From contig NC_053406.1 in assembly GCF_016859285.1 (NCBI RefSeq), forward strand, positions 6,273,501 to 6,337,500: DNA of 64,000 bases. The letters are read 5' to 3'. The stretch is from Xiphias gladius (Eukaryota; Chordata; Actinopteri; Istiophoriformes; Xiphiidae). Made by a program: the position numbers and the translations under genes. Every line of letters starts with the position of its first letter. Within the stretch, counting starts at the first letter, position 1. The notes below the pieces were generated by a model, which did no database searches, was not told the DNA's origin, and saw only the letters and a program-made list of their open reading frames with translations. This document shows positions 1 through 13,559 of this stretch, in pieces.

Positions 1-39
1 GATGTACTTCCTAACTAAAGTCTGTGCTTTACTTAACTA

Positions 40-60
40 CCCCCCCCCACACACACACAC
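40..60. repeat. Poly-C / (AC)n microsatellite
   Basis: A run of C followed by about six AC units. Further C-rich stretches lie at 136-148 and 209-222. Confidence 0.8.
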
Positions 61-520
61 TTAATCTTCCTTGTCTGTGTGTGCTGCAGTCTCCATGTTT
101 AGTTGCAGAACGCCTAAGGCCACAGCCATCTGTGCCCCCCCACCCCCCCTCCTCATTTCACATACACACAAACACACCCACACTCCTCTTATCTTCTCTT
201 CTCTGTACACCCCCCCCCCCCCACTGCCTCCACAACTGCACTGCCATATATCTAATTTATGGCTGTGGTGAGTGGGTTACACACACTCATGTATGCATAA
301 TATATCACATGTGTGAAGGAACTGCGTGAGGGAGAGAGAGCGTGTGACACTGTTCACTGACCAGCATAGTCTTGACAACAACTCCTTTCTCAACACTTCT
401 TAAATTTTGCCATGGGTATGTGTGCCCAATAAATTTGTGATCCAGCGTGTAGCACTTAGTTTCTCTCTCAGACTTACACCAGATCTGACACGACTGATAA
501 AGTGTGAGAAGAGAAAGGGA

Positions 521-521
<1 letters not shown>

Positions 522-555
<34 letters not shown>
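522..555. repeat. (TG)17 microsatellite
   Basis: An uninterrupted TG array. Confidence 0.95.
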
Positions 556-556
<1 letters not shown>

Positions 557-904
557 AGGCCCAGCTGTTTCTGGGCTTGACATCCACATGCAGGCAGAAT
601 GCCAGATGTCTCATTAGGCAAATTTGATTGGCTCGGTCATTTAGAATGCAGCGACAAGACGGTTCCATATGTGTTTGTACATTTACATAAGCGGCCCCCT
701 GTATAACTATTTACATGTGTACATGCTGGATGTATGTGCATTCATTAACTGTTTTGGATACGTTTGAATTTACAGGCAGTTAATTACATAGTAATTACAA
801 AAAAAAACAAACATAATAACTACGTAAAATCAATATAGTAGAAAAATGTACTGGAAATTACAAGGAAAAAATTAAGTAATAATCAACTAATAAAATAGGT
901 GAAA

Positions 905-1890
905 TGGCAAGTTGACACTTTAACTGTCTCTTCAACTAATTTTTATGCTTTAACCTCTGCAGCTCCTTTAATTTTCTTTAACTACGTCAACTTTAAGAGC
1001 AACTTCAGCACCTTTAAGTACTAACACTTCATCTGTTTTTATTGATTCAGATTTCTCTGTCGCTTCAACTGCATACATGCTTCAACCTAAGCTGTCACAA
1101 GTTTTTTAAGTTGGTACAGCACATCTGCCTCTCAAGTTCTACAAATGCCTTAACAGCAGTTTCTATTTAAACAACTTTTATTGCTTAAATGTCAAGTGCT
1201 AGCTCAACTCGATTAAGTGCCTCAGTATCTACTGTCACTGTGTATGTTTACGCTTCAACTGCCGCTTCAACTACTTTAAGTGCACATTATTTAACTTTAT
1301 CTTCAACTGCTGCTGAAATCCTTTTAGTGCTTAAATGTCTGCTGCTTAACTTAATTTATAAAGCACTTTTCATACTTGACATGCAATGCAAAGTGCATTT
1401 TAAGACAGAAAATAAAATAAAATATAGTAATAAGAGTTCAAATTTGAACTGTTGTGGAAGTGACAGCTGAAGTTTACAGTTAAAATATTAAAGGGGAAAC
1501 GGAAGTAAAATAAAAAGCACGCCATTCAACTCATTCAAAGTAAGTGTTTCAACTTCAGCTACGTGCTTCAAGTATGATTGCAACACCTTTAAAAGTTTTA
1601 CTTCTAGCCTCATCACCTCCTTTAATGTTTTACAGTTCAGCCATCAAAATTCTATATGTGCTAACTTGAGGCACATTTAAGTGACCGTTCATCTGCTGTT
1701 TAAATCTTTTAAAAATCATTTTCATCTGCAATTTAAGCTTTTTGCCAGAACTCCGTCTGCATCTCCTACATGTAATCCTGTTGGAGCTTTAACTTCAGTT
1801 GCTACTTCCACTACTACTACTCAGCTACTTCACCTCCTTTCAGTACTTAAACCTACAGCCACTCTAACTTTCGTAACTGCTTCAATTTCG
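905..1890. repeat. Degenerate minisatellite of CTTCAACT / CTTTAAGTG-like units
   Basis: About 1 kb is built from imperfect copies of short words such as CTTCAACT, GCTTCAAC, CTTTAAGTG and TTTAACTTC. The densest parts are 930-1340 and 1540-1880, with ordinary AT-rich DNA between. The period is irregular, so this is an old, diverged array. It makes long open frames on the plus strand rich in Ser/Thr/Ala that should not be read as genes. Confidence 0.6.
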
Positions 1891-3257
1891 GTCCCCTTAT
1901 TACTATTTTTAGTAATAAGGGAAATGTCATTTTGTGTGTCTGTGTGTGTGCGCATGTAACCTGTGTTAGAGGAAATCTCCAAAAACAAATCTGCTGGGAC
2001 TCACCAGCTAAAAGGTAGTTGCTGCATGCCGTGACCTTGTTTCTCAACATTTTGAAAATTGCATAAACTAATCCAGATTTTACTATTTGCTCCTGTTTAA
2101 TATATTCCACAGAATATATTCTGTCCTACCTTATACCATGAATTAAAATCAAACCTGTGTATATTCTGCAAACTGTAAGTAAATCATTTAAAGAGGGTAA
2201 AAGCTGTATATCTCACAGGAAGTTTAATGCTGCCCTCTAGTGGTCCAAAGTGAAGACATATTCGTGTTTGGAGATTACTTGGGAGGCTGATATGGTGATA
2301 CAGTATGTCTTTGTAAAGCATACAAAGTCTAAAAGCACTTTTGTGATCTTGTGATCAGATCTTGACCTGGTGAAGCTCTGCCTGAAAAAAAAAAATTGCA
2401 AAAAGCACATGGCTTTGTAATAAAAGGCTGAAGCTGAAGATGAGCTTAAGTTACTTTAATTGATTTTGAATTTTTGGCCACTTGTGAGGAAAAGAACTTT
2501 TCAACAAGCAGAAAAAGACATATCTACTGTAAGACAACATAAAGATGTCACTGCTAACTCCATAGCAGACAGTCGCCTACTAAGTATTTATTTGGACTCA
2601 TATTTCTGCTCTGATAAATCTAAGTCCACTATTCACTTAACTTTAAGCTCTGTTTTAGTCTCCACCTACTTGAGGAGAATATCTGGCTTTTTAGCGAAAT
2701 GATTTTCTGTAATAATAATATATGAGAAGCGCGGGCTGGATTTATCAGAGCTATTTAGGTGAAAACAGCTGCTGGACATGGTGCTGAAGACATACAAGAC
2801 AAACACAAGACAGTCAACAAAAACAGACTTTTCATGTTATTACTTTACTCTCTTTGCAAATTATTATTTTCATATTAATATATTTACACGTCTTAAATGA
2901 CATTAGTTTAAATTAAACAGCATATAAAAGAATTCAAATTCATGTTGTACCTTACCAAATTTAATAGCATCTATACATGAATAAAAAAAATAAGGTGAGA
3001 CAAAACTTGAGCATCAAATACAACATCCGAACTTGTGTTTGTTTACCACATTGCATAATCATCTTGTGACCCTTCAGATTGATCTTGAGACCCTAGAGGA
3101 GTCCCAACCAGTGAATGGGGCGACACATTTTCATAATTTACTGACACCAGTTCGTTAGCAACACTAACCAAAAGCTTTCTCTGGCCCCTTTAGAAGAGGA
3201 ATTTGAGCAGGATGGGACATATTTTTCATCCCAGTCCCTTTCTTCCTCTTCTCTCCA

Positions 3258-6200
3258 TTACAGTCCTCTTTGGTCCTCTTCTTCTGCTGTACATAGAGTC
3301 TGTCTGTCTTCCTGTTTGCTCCTTATTACCTCTTGCTGGTGACAGTCTGACAGTGGAGTAGACATCTGTGATTGTTCCTCATCTCCTTGTCCTCTCCCTG
3401 TCTCCTCTCTAAGTTGCTGCAGAGCCTCTACACTGCTTTCTGTCTGCTGCAGTGCCTCATCAGTATAAACAAAAACATTTCCTTTTCCACTTTCCTCTTT
3501 AGTGCCAATCCCTGTCTCAGGGTTCTGTGACCCCCTCTCCCGACACATCTGCCTGCGAATGGTCCGTCGATGCTTGCTACGACGAGATTGGTGGCAGTGC
3601 AGGGTGCGCCTGCGATGCCACTGGTTAAGAGAGTGTTGGGCTTCTACGCTGAGCTGACGAGCCGCCAATCGTGGACGGAAACTGCTGATGTAGTAGAGAG
3701 AGGCGTATAGAGTTGTAAGGTAGTAGCCACCTGTTGATGTGGGAAATGCAGAAAGGGAGACAGTCTGTGACTTCTGATTGTAATATAACAGCACAGAAAA
3801 TCTCTATAATTAGTGGGAAACCATCTACTAAATGAGCAAATGTTGGAGTCAAACCTACACCTCCATTCGGACACCAGTACTGAGTTGCACCAGCTAGTTG
3901 TAAATCCATTACCAAGTGTAGGTCATAAAGTCCTTCCTAAGTTTTTAATGACTAGCTAGTTTCAAACTGGTGATTTACTTAATCTGGTTGTTTAAAACTT
4001 AAGCAATGTAGTAGCTCGGAAATGTAGGTATGGCTTACGTGCATATGCATACATAGCATATGTGTGTTTTAGAGTTAGTAGTATTAGTACAGTTTAGAAT
4101 GAGTGGGGAATATCAGATCTTTATAATAATTATTATTATCATCATTATTATTATTATTTACTGCTCACTATTGAGTAAACTATTGAGTGTCCATTATATA
4201 GGGAGTAATGAATGAATGAACAAGGGAGGGATTTTGGAGAGTCTATAATATCTTAGTAAAGCTAGTAAAGACTTTAGTAATGTTGCTAGGAAACATCTGT
4301 AACACTGTCCAAACAAAACTACGCTAACACGAAGTCTTTGTAGCATCACAAGCTGTAGCCAAACTTCCAAATATTACAGCTTTAGAGAATATATTAAACT
4401 TAATTGCCAATACATGATTACTTTGTTTTATTTATGGAGAATTATTTGTGTTTCAGAGTTAGTAAAATTCATGCAGTTAATTTAGAATTAGAGGGAAATG
4501 TTTTATGTCTGTCCAGCTGATGTTATTTGGTCGTTTAGTGAATCTTTGGCATGTATTTTTTTTAAATTATTACACCTGGCAGTTGTGGGGTTTAAATATT
4601 TAGTACCAGCTAATCTCTACGTATGAACTGGTTTGTGTGGTGCAACCTGTTGTGATTCAGTGATGAGTCAATTTCTAACTAAGTTTAAACTCAACAGCTC
4701 GTGTTACCATGTTCCAGGAAACGTGGAAGCTTACGAATCGGCCAACTTGCCACTACAGTGGTCTGTGGCGGAAATGTGATTGTGTGAGAACGAGAAGGCG
4801 ACTGTGTCGGCCTTACCCTCTCCCTGTAACTGCGTGGGGTCCAGCAGCTCCATCATGTAGTCTGTGTCTAGCTGCAAGGTGACCACGTCGCTACGGAGCA
4901 GCACCCATGTCAAGCAGGGCAGAAAATCGTCTGCTCCGAATACTGTAACTGCAGGGGAGGAGGGGAGGATTTTTAATTTAGAGGGATGTTAAGACACAAA
5001 CCAGGTGCCAGTCCAGACATAGCCAGAGACGAGACAGACAGAGCTAGAGAAGTAATAATCATAGAAACAAACGTTCACCTGAGCTGGCATTAACACTCAT
5101 GCTGTGATAGATGCTCTTGCAGACTTTGAGCAGGATATGGATCTTCTTGTTCGGGGAGTAGGCTTCATGCATTGTCGTCCATCTCTGCTGGATCCGCTCC
5201 AGGCTGACAGAGTCAGGAACTCCGACTCCCGCCGACCCCCCGAGCTCCTCCACCCCATTCTTTTCCAGCACGCGCAGGTTGCTCTGGAGACGCTCGAGGC
5301 TGCCATCACTGGCGCGTGAGGTGCAAACGGACGAGTAGAGGTGGGCGGAGACGGGCTTCAGAGCCACCTTGTGGATGGAGAGCTCCACCAACGAGTCTGC
5401 AGGAGGGTCAAAAGGCATGTGAGGAAAGGTCAGAGAAGCGCTTACCACTGATCCATTGGGTTGCAGGATACAGTAATAACGCAGGTTCTGTCATTGATAT
5501 GAACAAACACTGCTGAAAGGTACATTTTTGTTAGTCAACTCTCAGTGCACTCACCCATCTCTGGGTCACTTAGATCAGTAATGCTGTCCAACAATATCTG
5601 GATTTCCGGGTAGTCCAACAGTGTCTCCTTAAGTGACGTAAGCGATGACCTCACTTCCTGTAAGAACTCTGTCCCCGTGACCCCACCGATGTCAGCGCCT
5701 CTCCTCCGCGTCATCTCCACGAATCCTCTCACAGCCTCTGCGAACACACCGCCTTTCCGCTCACTCAGCTCGTGCACACGATGGGTCAGTCTTTTCTTCT
5801 GACATACCAGCCCACTGAGCGCCTGGCCCACCGCCGAGAACCGATGTATGACCTTGTCAGCCAAACGGTGTGCTGATGGTTGGTGGGGTGTGGGGCTTGG
5901 CATTTGGGCCTCCTGCTCTTCCTCTATGCTGCTGATTGACAGCGAGTCAAGCTCTAGAGATGGGGGCTGGAGCATTGAGGAAGGCCTGGGTGGGGGTAGC
6001 CAGACTCCATCTTCGATCCAGGACACCCTGTGAGGAGACTGAGGCACGGGGCTGTAATGGTGCTGCATCTCGGACGCTGCGCAATTTAAACTTTCAGCGT
6101 TGGAGGGAGTAGATGGAGGCAGGCTCCCCGTGCTTGCTCTTTGTGGGGAGCTGCAGGCAGAATCTCGGCTGGGCCTCCTGAGGACCACCCCTGCTAGAGC

Positions 6201-7487
6201 AGCTGGTGTTGTTGGGGTTGTGGGGGAATGTGATGAATCAGTTGATTTGGCTCTGGTTAGACCTGGACGAGGAGACATGGATTATGAAAACCAAAACAGT
6301 ACTTTTAAAATGATCACTGTAAGGTCTGTCAATTTTCCTGGTTAACTTGGACATAAACACATTGTTGTTGAGTTTTTTAAAATTATTTTTATGCGCAGTG
6401 TATCCCATAACCTGTATATATAGAGGTGGATATCTCAAAACCTGGGAAAGTAAAATCAAAAATGCATGGTCAAACATCACAACAGGGAATTGAGAAAGTC
6501 TGATTTTTGTAATTTGGGTGAACTGGCCCTCTAAAGTGGGAGCAGCAAATTTCTAAATAAATACTCAATTCACATATAACAGTAACAAGTCCGCACCAGA
6601 ATTCTCCGTACTGGCAGCAGAGGGTTCCTGGTCCAATGAGATGGCCCGTTTACTTTGTAACCCTGCCCCTGCCCATGTTCGAGTGGTGCTGAGGCGTTGC
6701 TCTCGCCTGTAATTTGATGGTTGTGTGGCCCACTGTACAGTACTCGCCCCGCGGGTCAGCCAATCATCTCCATGTTCACAAACGTAGAGGGGATTGATGA
6801 CACACAGGGCCCCATTGGTGGAAGTCAGCTAAGGCAACACACATACACAAACAGTGAAGAAATAGGATGGTATGACAAACTGAACACCACAATTGGGTGT
6901 GAAAGAAGCTTGAAGTCATTGCTAACCTCTGCTTTATAGCAGAATTAATGGATTCATGGTGTGAACACAACATATACCATATGTTATATTACCATCGTAT
7001 GAAGGGGGTGAACGTGTTAGCAAACACTTGCTTATTTACACATCCAGCAGACATGGAGAAGAATTAGCATTAGCAGTATGACTCTAGCTGCTGAAGGCTC
7101 CACTATGTTGACCAGCTGGTTTATGGTGGGTGTATTAGAGCATTTCCCCTGAAAACGGCTGCCTTCTGCGGCTGAAAACAACACTGATGACAGTGGAGTA
7201 TCCTGGCCAAAAAACCTAAACAATGAGCTAAAAGAAGCTAAAATATCTAATAGAACTGGGGTGAACTGCAGAGCTGTGTGATAATTCTCTGTGGGTTCAT
7301 CACTATGAGCAATTCCCTTGACATTACACATCAAAAATTGATCCATTGTTAATATAAAAATATTGATTCATGCAGCTTAAAGGTATTCAGACACAGTGCC
7401 TCAGTAGCAAACACGAGGAAATGAGGAAGCTGTTTCCCTTTTTTATCCTACCATCCCCTGTACTTTCTCCTTTACACCCCCCCCCCC

Positions 7488-7533
<46 letters not shown>

Positions 7534-10500
7534 GTGTACCTGTATGGAGCACAATACATTGCTTGGCTCCTTGTGAGACATTTCATCAGTCTGTTGCTCA
7601 GGTGGTGAGCGGAGCCAAGTTTCTGCATTAGTAAAGTGTCCAAAAAAAAAGTCAGTTCTCTGTTAAAAAACATATTTCCAAAAACAGTTTAACTGTCATT
7701 TAGTTGCTAGAAACAAATCAAACAGTAAAGAGTCTTTACTGATTCAAAAATACTTCTCTTCTCCTCTTTTCATATTTTTAAGATATTTCTTCTGGGAGAG
7801 GATATGAAACAAATAGACACAGATAGGAAAGGACTCACTGGGTTCAAGCTGAGAGAGATGATCTTTGTTCTTGTCGGTTACACTGTAGATCCACCGAGGA
7901 ATCCATAGACAAACGGCCAACACATCCCTGACACAGAAGAAGAAATGACAGAGATAAAATGAATTTGTTAAACAGATTCAGGAGGTTTGCACAGACCTTG
8001 AGATGGACCCAATTCTGTCAATGCTGAAGCAATTGCTGATTAGGTTTTTAACTGAAGTCTAAACAAAATATTTTAAAAACTAAGTTAGAATGTTTCACCT
8101 CATATAACATGGCTAGCCCTAGAGACAAAAGAATTAACAGAAGATTATAGCAGTGCCAGGGTCATGCTTTACCGTAACACCTATGCAGTAGTAATAAAAT
8201 GTTAGAAATCCCCACGTTTAAGTGGAAGTTTAAACACACAACAAATAAAAAGACATCAGTGATACAGCACGTTCTTACCTCGTCAGAGAGTAGAAGAGCA
8301 CCAGCTGAGCCAAGTCAGAGAAAGAAAGACGAGACTCAGACAACTGGAACGCTGAGAGGGAGAAACAGAGACAGGGTGGATGGTATTAGTCTCATTCTAA
8401 AGCCTTCTGATGAAAAAATACATTCCTGGAAACATATGAAAGTTGAACCGGGAAGACTACAAGAGGACCTCTAAAGAAGGGCCATGTATCACATTAACTT
8501 CAGTAGCCAGGAAGTCTATTACCATGTGGTTTCTGGTGCTGAGCAGGGTTGCTGCAGTTCAGAGACGTCAGCCGTCTCTTCAGCCGGTGATTTTTTAGAT
8601 TTACCATATGCATGTGCAGAGTAGTAAAAGTAGCATGGATGGGTGTGGATCTGATCGGTAGTAAAGGAAGTTAACACTTAAGGAACCAGAATTTGCAGTT
8701 TGAAAGTTGCCCCAGAGGTGTAGGGGAGCATTACCTGCTCTCACCGTAAAACCTTTGCCAGGTTTCTACTGTAGGTGCACTCAAATTCAATAGCAGAAAG
8801 TATATGTACCTGATATATGACATTATTGGTTGCGGCAACTGTTTTTCAGTTTAGTCTGTCAGTTTTGGCAGAAGTAATGAGTCATGAAATAATCCCTTAA
8901 AGTGACATTTTCTATAAGGAACTTATAGACCGGATCAAGCAAACACACACACACGCAGAAATAACTATGTGTTTGGATGCATGTGGTCCATACCTGTGCC
9001 TGTGCTTTTGATTTTATAATCAAGAACACTTTCATTTTCTCCTCCAGCAGAGACACACAGCACGGTGGGCTGAGACGTCACGGCGTCCCGCACAACCAGG
9101 AAACTCTGGAAGGAGACGCACACACACGCACAGTGACTCATATCAGTAGATGAAGTTATACAGAGGCTTGTTGAGCAGGAAGACGTTTTCTCTCAAATGT
9201 TCACAGTGGCAGGCTCCATGGCAACAAGGTAGCAAGAGGAGAAGCAGTGAGAAGTGACAAACCACGGGATGGACATAATAAAGGAAAACACTGACGATTT
9301 AAAAAAGAATGTGGAAAAAAACAGCGGACACTGTGTCAGTATTTTTATGATAAGATTGGATTGATTTGATCTTGATAATTAGTCATGATGACAAGTTGCA
9401 GAAGTGAGGAAATTAAAAGTCACGTAAACAGTCATTTTCCAAGGGTTCGTAAGTGCTGATACATAATACAGAGTTGTTTGTTCGATCGAAGAGCTGATAT
9501 GACTCGATGGAGGCTGGTTAATACTATCTGAGTGTGGACCTTAGGTGGCTTAGGACCTCTAAACATTTTTTCTGTTGTACTGTAGGTGCTTCTTTTCCAA
9601 ATGTATTGGAAATGAAATTGAAACTGCATTTTACAAACGTGTACCTACGTTTCCACACAGTCATAGCTTTTACCAGTCGCAGTATAGACAGCTCTGAGTC
9701 CTCCATCACCACGACAGTTCATGATGACAGTTTATACTAAGTTTAATTTATAATAAAGGCCTGAATGATGCAATGTTGCAGACACAGATGTCAATCTGTA
9801 TTTCCATTTGTAAAACATTTGTGAAGATTCCTCAGTCATTAAGGGCTACCAATCATAGACTGATGAAAAAATAAAATATTTCAAATTAAAGGCCCTAAAA
9901 AAACCCTTTTCCCGATCATGTCCTTGTTATGAATCGTTGGGTCCTACATGAATACGCACTTTTTGCCAAAGTAAGAACAATTCGGTTATTTCACACAGAC
10001 GATTTCTGTATTTTTTGTGTTGTCTGTGTGGCAGGGCTCAGTTAAAAAAAAGGTGATATCAAGTATTTCCATGGGCCAATCTGAGTTTAGCAACACTCAA
10101 AGACTCAGAGTAAGTTATCAGTCAGTGCCTCGCTTGCCTATACTACCAGGCCATTGCCAATTAAACCTGACCAGACCCAGATCCCACAGCCCTGAAGCAG
10201 AGTAGCAGAGTTTTTGAACTCCTAAAAAGGGTGTTTTTTGTTGCTTAAGATTTTAAAAAGTTAAGCTATCTGAATACTCCCAGAAGCAGTTTTTTCATTG
10301 ATTTATTTATATCATAATGTAGATCATTTTCTATTGTACATAAGACATTCATAAAACAGACAACATCATTTTAACTGCTAAAGTTGTAATACCAGTCATT
10401 GCTTTTTTACACTGATAACTTCGCTTTCGCTGCATAGATGTTCTAATGTAGAGAGGTGTGATCACATTGCCTTTTTTGGAAACAGTGAATAAAACAGAAC

Positions 10501-12143
10501 CGAGGTGTTGGTTGAGACATAGTGACTTGAGTAAAACGATGCCTATGCAATCCCAAGCACAGCGAACTAACGGCCCCATAACGGAATTCAGAGGCGCTCT
10601 CACAAACCAGCAGACAATTATACACGCACAGAGGAAGTGGCTTTCATGCTCTGCGTGCACAGAAATAGAGAAAAGTTCACTGCAAGTCACCAAACTTTGA
10701 ACACACAGACAGTATGGCGGCTGAGATATTATGAATAAGTATTTATGCATTGATTCATAATGGCAACCTCTAGTCATTCGTGGAACCAGTCAAGCAGAAA
10801 TGAATGAATGAATGAATGAACTTTTTCGTTCAACATCTGAATCAACAAAACAAGTCAGAATACAAACTCCATGACGTACATTGTTTCTCATTAGGACACT
10901 GTCTTGTATTAATTTATAAAAGTCTTAGCTCTCCGTCGAGTAGTTTCTGTGCAAAAAAACAAACGCTCGTATACCCCAAATACTCATGCATTACTTATTG
11001 CTTCCAATGAGAGTTTGGCATTTGTGGGTAATTATTTGCATGTCACTCTTTCATAAAGCAAACATGTACCTTAATGACATTTATTTATTCTACTCACATT
11101 CTGTCTTTGCAGCAGGTCATTTCCCTGAAAATGCTCACGCTGTACTTCTGCATTCAGCCCCAAAACTACTGTTCCTGTTGTTATCAGATGTAAAATAGAA
11201 AAAGGAACTACTTTCGTGTCACAGAAATATGCATGTCAGTGTCCAGGCCAGTTAAGAAAGTTTAAGTGAAGCTTAGAGTCATCCCTACAGTATCATTGCT
11301 TTGCTTGTTTGAGACTCGAAGCCACTTAGTTTCAGAAAACACGAGCAGCAGACTTATCTAGAGCTGACAGCATGATTTAAGTTGGATTACACACAAATGA
11401 GGGTTAAGACTGATGATGAGAAATGGAGACACAAAAAAAGATCCCTCTTTTTTCAGGCTCTCAAATCTGCTCAAAAAAAGAGAAAGAATAAGATATAGTT
11501 TTAAAAATGGGCAGAGAAAGAACACTAAGTAAAATTCCAACTCTTTGACTCAACAAAGTTAAAAGGAAAATGTACGCTGTCACATACGGACTCAGACCAC
11601 TGTCTCATTAAAATTTGGTGATGATCTAGATGGGGTATTTTGGTTAAAATATAACCAGCATGGGGGCTGAGGCTTTTTCCAAAAGGCAGAATTATTCAGT
11701 GTTTGCACTCTACCAAATGCCCTCAAGTGGTTGAAAACAACTGGAGATCAAGATTTATATTCCACTCCCTTGTAAAGTTATCTCAAAGAATTTTTAAGCT
11801 TGAAGGCCATTTTTAAACCGTGGAAAAGAATGTCCTTGCCTGAGTGCGTTATTTCAAGAATTTTTGTAAATAAGTGAAGCGGCTTTAGATGTAATGTAAC
11901 ATCACATTCACAAGAAGACTGCTTGACTGATTGATTTTTGTATTGAAGAGGAGGACAGCTCACCCCAGCAGGTGTTCCACAGATAGCAGCATGGGCCCCT
12001 TCTCTATCCCAGGGTGCACCGGGGCACCAGGCCTCCTGACAGCCTTTCAGCTGCTCCAGCAGCGATGGTCTCTTCCTGCTGCCCCTCCACGGGATGGCTG
12101 TGGTCCCATTAACTGGACTGTGAACTGCCCTGGACACAAACAT
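3258..12143 (-). CDS. rinl: RINL: Ras and Rab interactor-like, VPS9-domain Rab5-family GEF
   Basis: Ten coding exons on the minus strand, all phases consistent: 12143-11964, 9105-8994, 8351-8279, 7927-7839, 7622-7540, 6828-6597, 6262-5555, 5396-5079, 4948-4817, 3730-3258. They give about 799 residues. Order: split SH2 domain (about 27-122), the RIN-type stretch GALCVINPLY (about 185-194), a Ser/Pro-rich linker, a RIN-homology region (about 350-490) and a VPS9 domain (about 493-690) with GADDFLP, YMMELLDP and GEGGYYLT. The last two hold the conserved acidic and tyrosine positions of VPS9 exchange factors. The tail is charged and carries no Ras-association domain, which fits RINL rather than RIN1-3, as does the adjacent sirt2. 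RINL family members activate Rab5-type GTPases on early endosomes. The start is uncertain: the ATG at 12143 is the first in-frame one that leaves a sensible N-terminus, but an upstream exon is possible. The donor at 6597 (GTGCGG) is weak; GTAAAC at 6653 is an in-frame alternative. No clear poly(A) signal was fixed; ATTAAA at 2965-2960 is a candidate. Confidence 0.88.
7477..7530. repeat. (C)14(AC)20 microsatellite next to an rinl splice donor
   Basis: Fourteen C are followed by twenty AC units. In the rinl orientation the array starts nine bases into the intron after the exon ending at 7540, reading GTACACACT, then (GT)n, then poly-G. Confidence 0.95.
9891..10100 (+). repeat. Dispersed repeat, copy 1 (rinl intron 1)
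   Basis: Runs from GGCCCTAAAA through TCCTACATGAA, TTTCACACAGACG and TTTCTGTATTTTT to ATTTCCATGGGCCAATC. The same succession of words occurs at 14,210-14,420, so these are two diverged copies of one interspersed family. I cannot name the family. Confidence 0.55.
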
Positions 12144-13559
12144 AGTGACCCGTTTATGTGCATGTATAACTGTCTGCATCCATGCACATAAACAACAGAT
12201 CAGTGGGTAAGTCACATATTGACAATCAGCAACAATCTTGAATAAAACTGCTGAAACCTTCATGCGCCAAGATTGGGACACAATGAATGTTAAACTTGTG
12301 GTTTTTCATGTGGAGTTTCATGTAAGATGTGGCTGTCTGGCCCTTACTTTTCAATAATCTGACAAAAATCTATAGAATTATTAGAAAAAGCATTTTGATG
12401 TATGAAAATGGTTATATACTTACATGTGTTGGGATGGTTCAGTTAGTTCATGTGCTCTCTCTCCTCTACACTATTAGTACATTTCTCCACATGCTGTAAT
12501 CTTCTGTCTTGAGAGCTTCCGTCCTAAACAGCACAAAATGTTGCTTAAGATGTCAAAATACCAACAGGGCAAAAATAGGAGGCTCACATGCTCCTAAGAC
12601 ATACATCCACAAGACGTTTCCTGGTGTAATGTGCAGAATATTTTGTTTTTCAAAATACAAGTAACTGCTGTACGGCTGCCACGTTTGCCTTCTTCTGCAT
12701 TCTGCCCATGCTGGCATTTAATGCGCTTTGCGTTTTTTTGTGAAGGTGTAGAGCTTATCTTTCATGGCTGCACTTTCTTCGCCCTCCCCTCCCAACAACT
12801 CGGCATGTGGTTAACCCATCTCTGTGCACAGTGTGAACACTGTCTGTTCTCTCAACAGCTACATCTGCCTATTTTTTCTCACTGCAGCACCATCTGTCTT
12901 CTGCTCAGAGGTGATGAATGGTAAAAACGTCAAAGTTGAGAGGAGACAGTGGTCCTGAAAATGCTTTACCACAGCTCTGCGATGATCTGTGTTCTCAAGT
13001 GTTACAGATTGTTATCTTGCAGCCATGGAAGAAATACACATATAGACACATACACTCTGCTTTGAATACATCAGTATTTTATGACTGCACAGGGGATTTT
13101 CAAGTCTGTTTTGTCTCACCTACACGCAGGTTGGTTTGCTGGCTGTCCTCACGGAAACCTCAGCTAGAGGTGTGGCTGACTGGTCAACATTTCCAATTAG
13201 CACCGTTACATTTTCTGTTCAAACCGTTTTCTGCCAAAACCACAATCTGTATAATAGCAATGACCAATACAACTGGCTCCAATGAAGCAAAAACCAAATA
13301 ATAACTTCTAGTGTGTTAGTCTGATCACTTGATCACTTTGGTCCTGTCAATATGAATTAAAAAAGTGAACTAAAGGTGGTAATCACAGGCCTTGATCTCT
13401 GTTAGTTTTACTTTGGTAATTTTGCAAGACAGTTGGAGCTGATTGTAACTTTTAGTAAAATGACCTAAAAGCTAGTAGGAATAGGATTTCAAAAACCAAA
13501 ACCAAATATTTAATTTGTCTGGTACTATCAAAGTACTTTCAAAACTCACGGTTTTCCTA

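Larger units (their letters stand above)
1..3257. other. Gene-poor left flank
   Basis: Apart from the microsatellites and the degenerate minisatellite listed separately, this holds AT-rich sequence and probably the rinl 3' UTR at its right end. Short open frames at 24-329, 1189-1470, 1681-1959 and 2460-2702 follow repeat composition and show no family motif. Confidence 0.6.

Noticed and set aside
8521-8590. Exon-like open stretch (KSPAEETADVSELQQ) in an rinl intron
   Set aside because: No acceptor before it, and the flanking exons (8994 and 8351) already join in phase to complete the SH2 domain.
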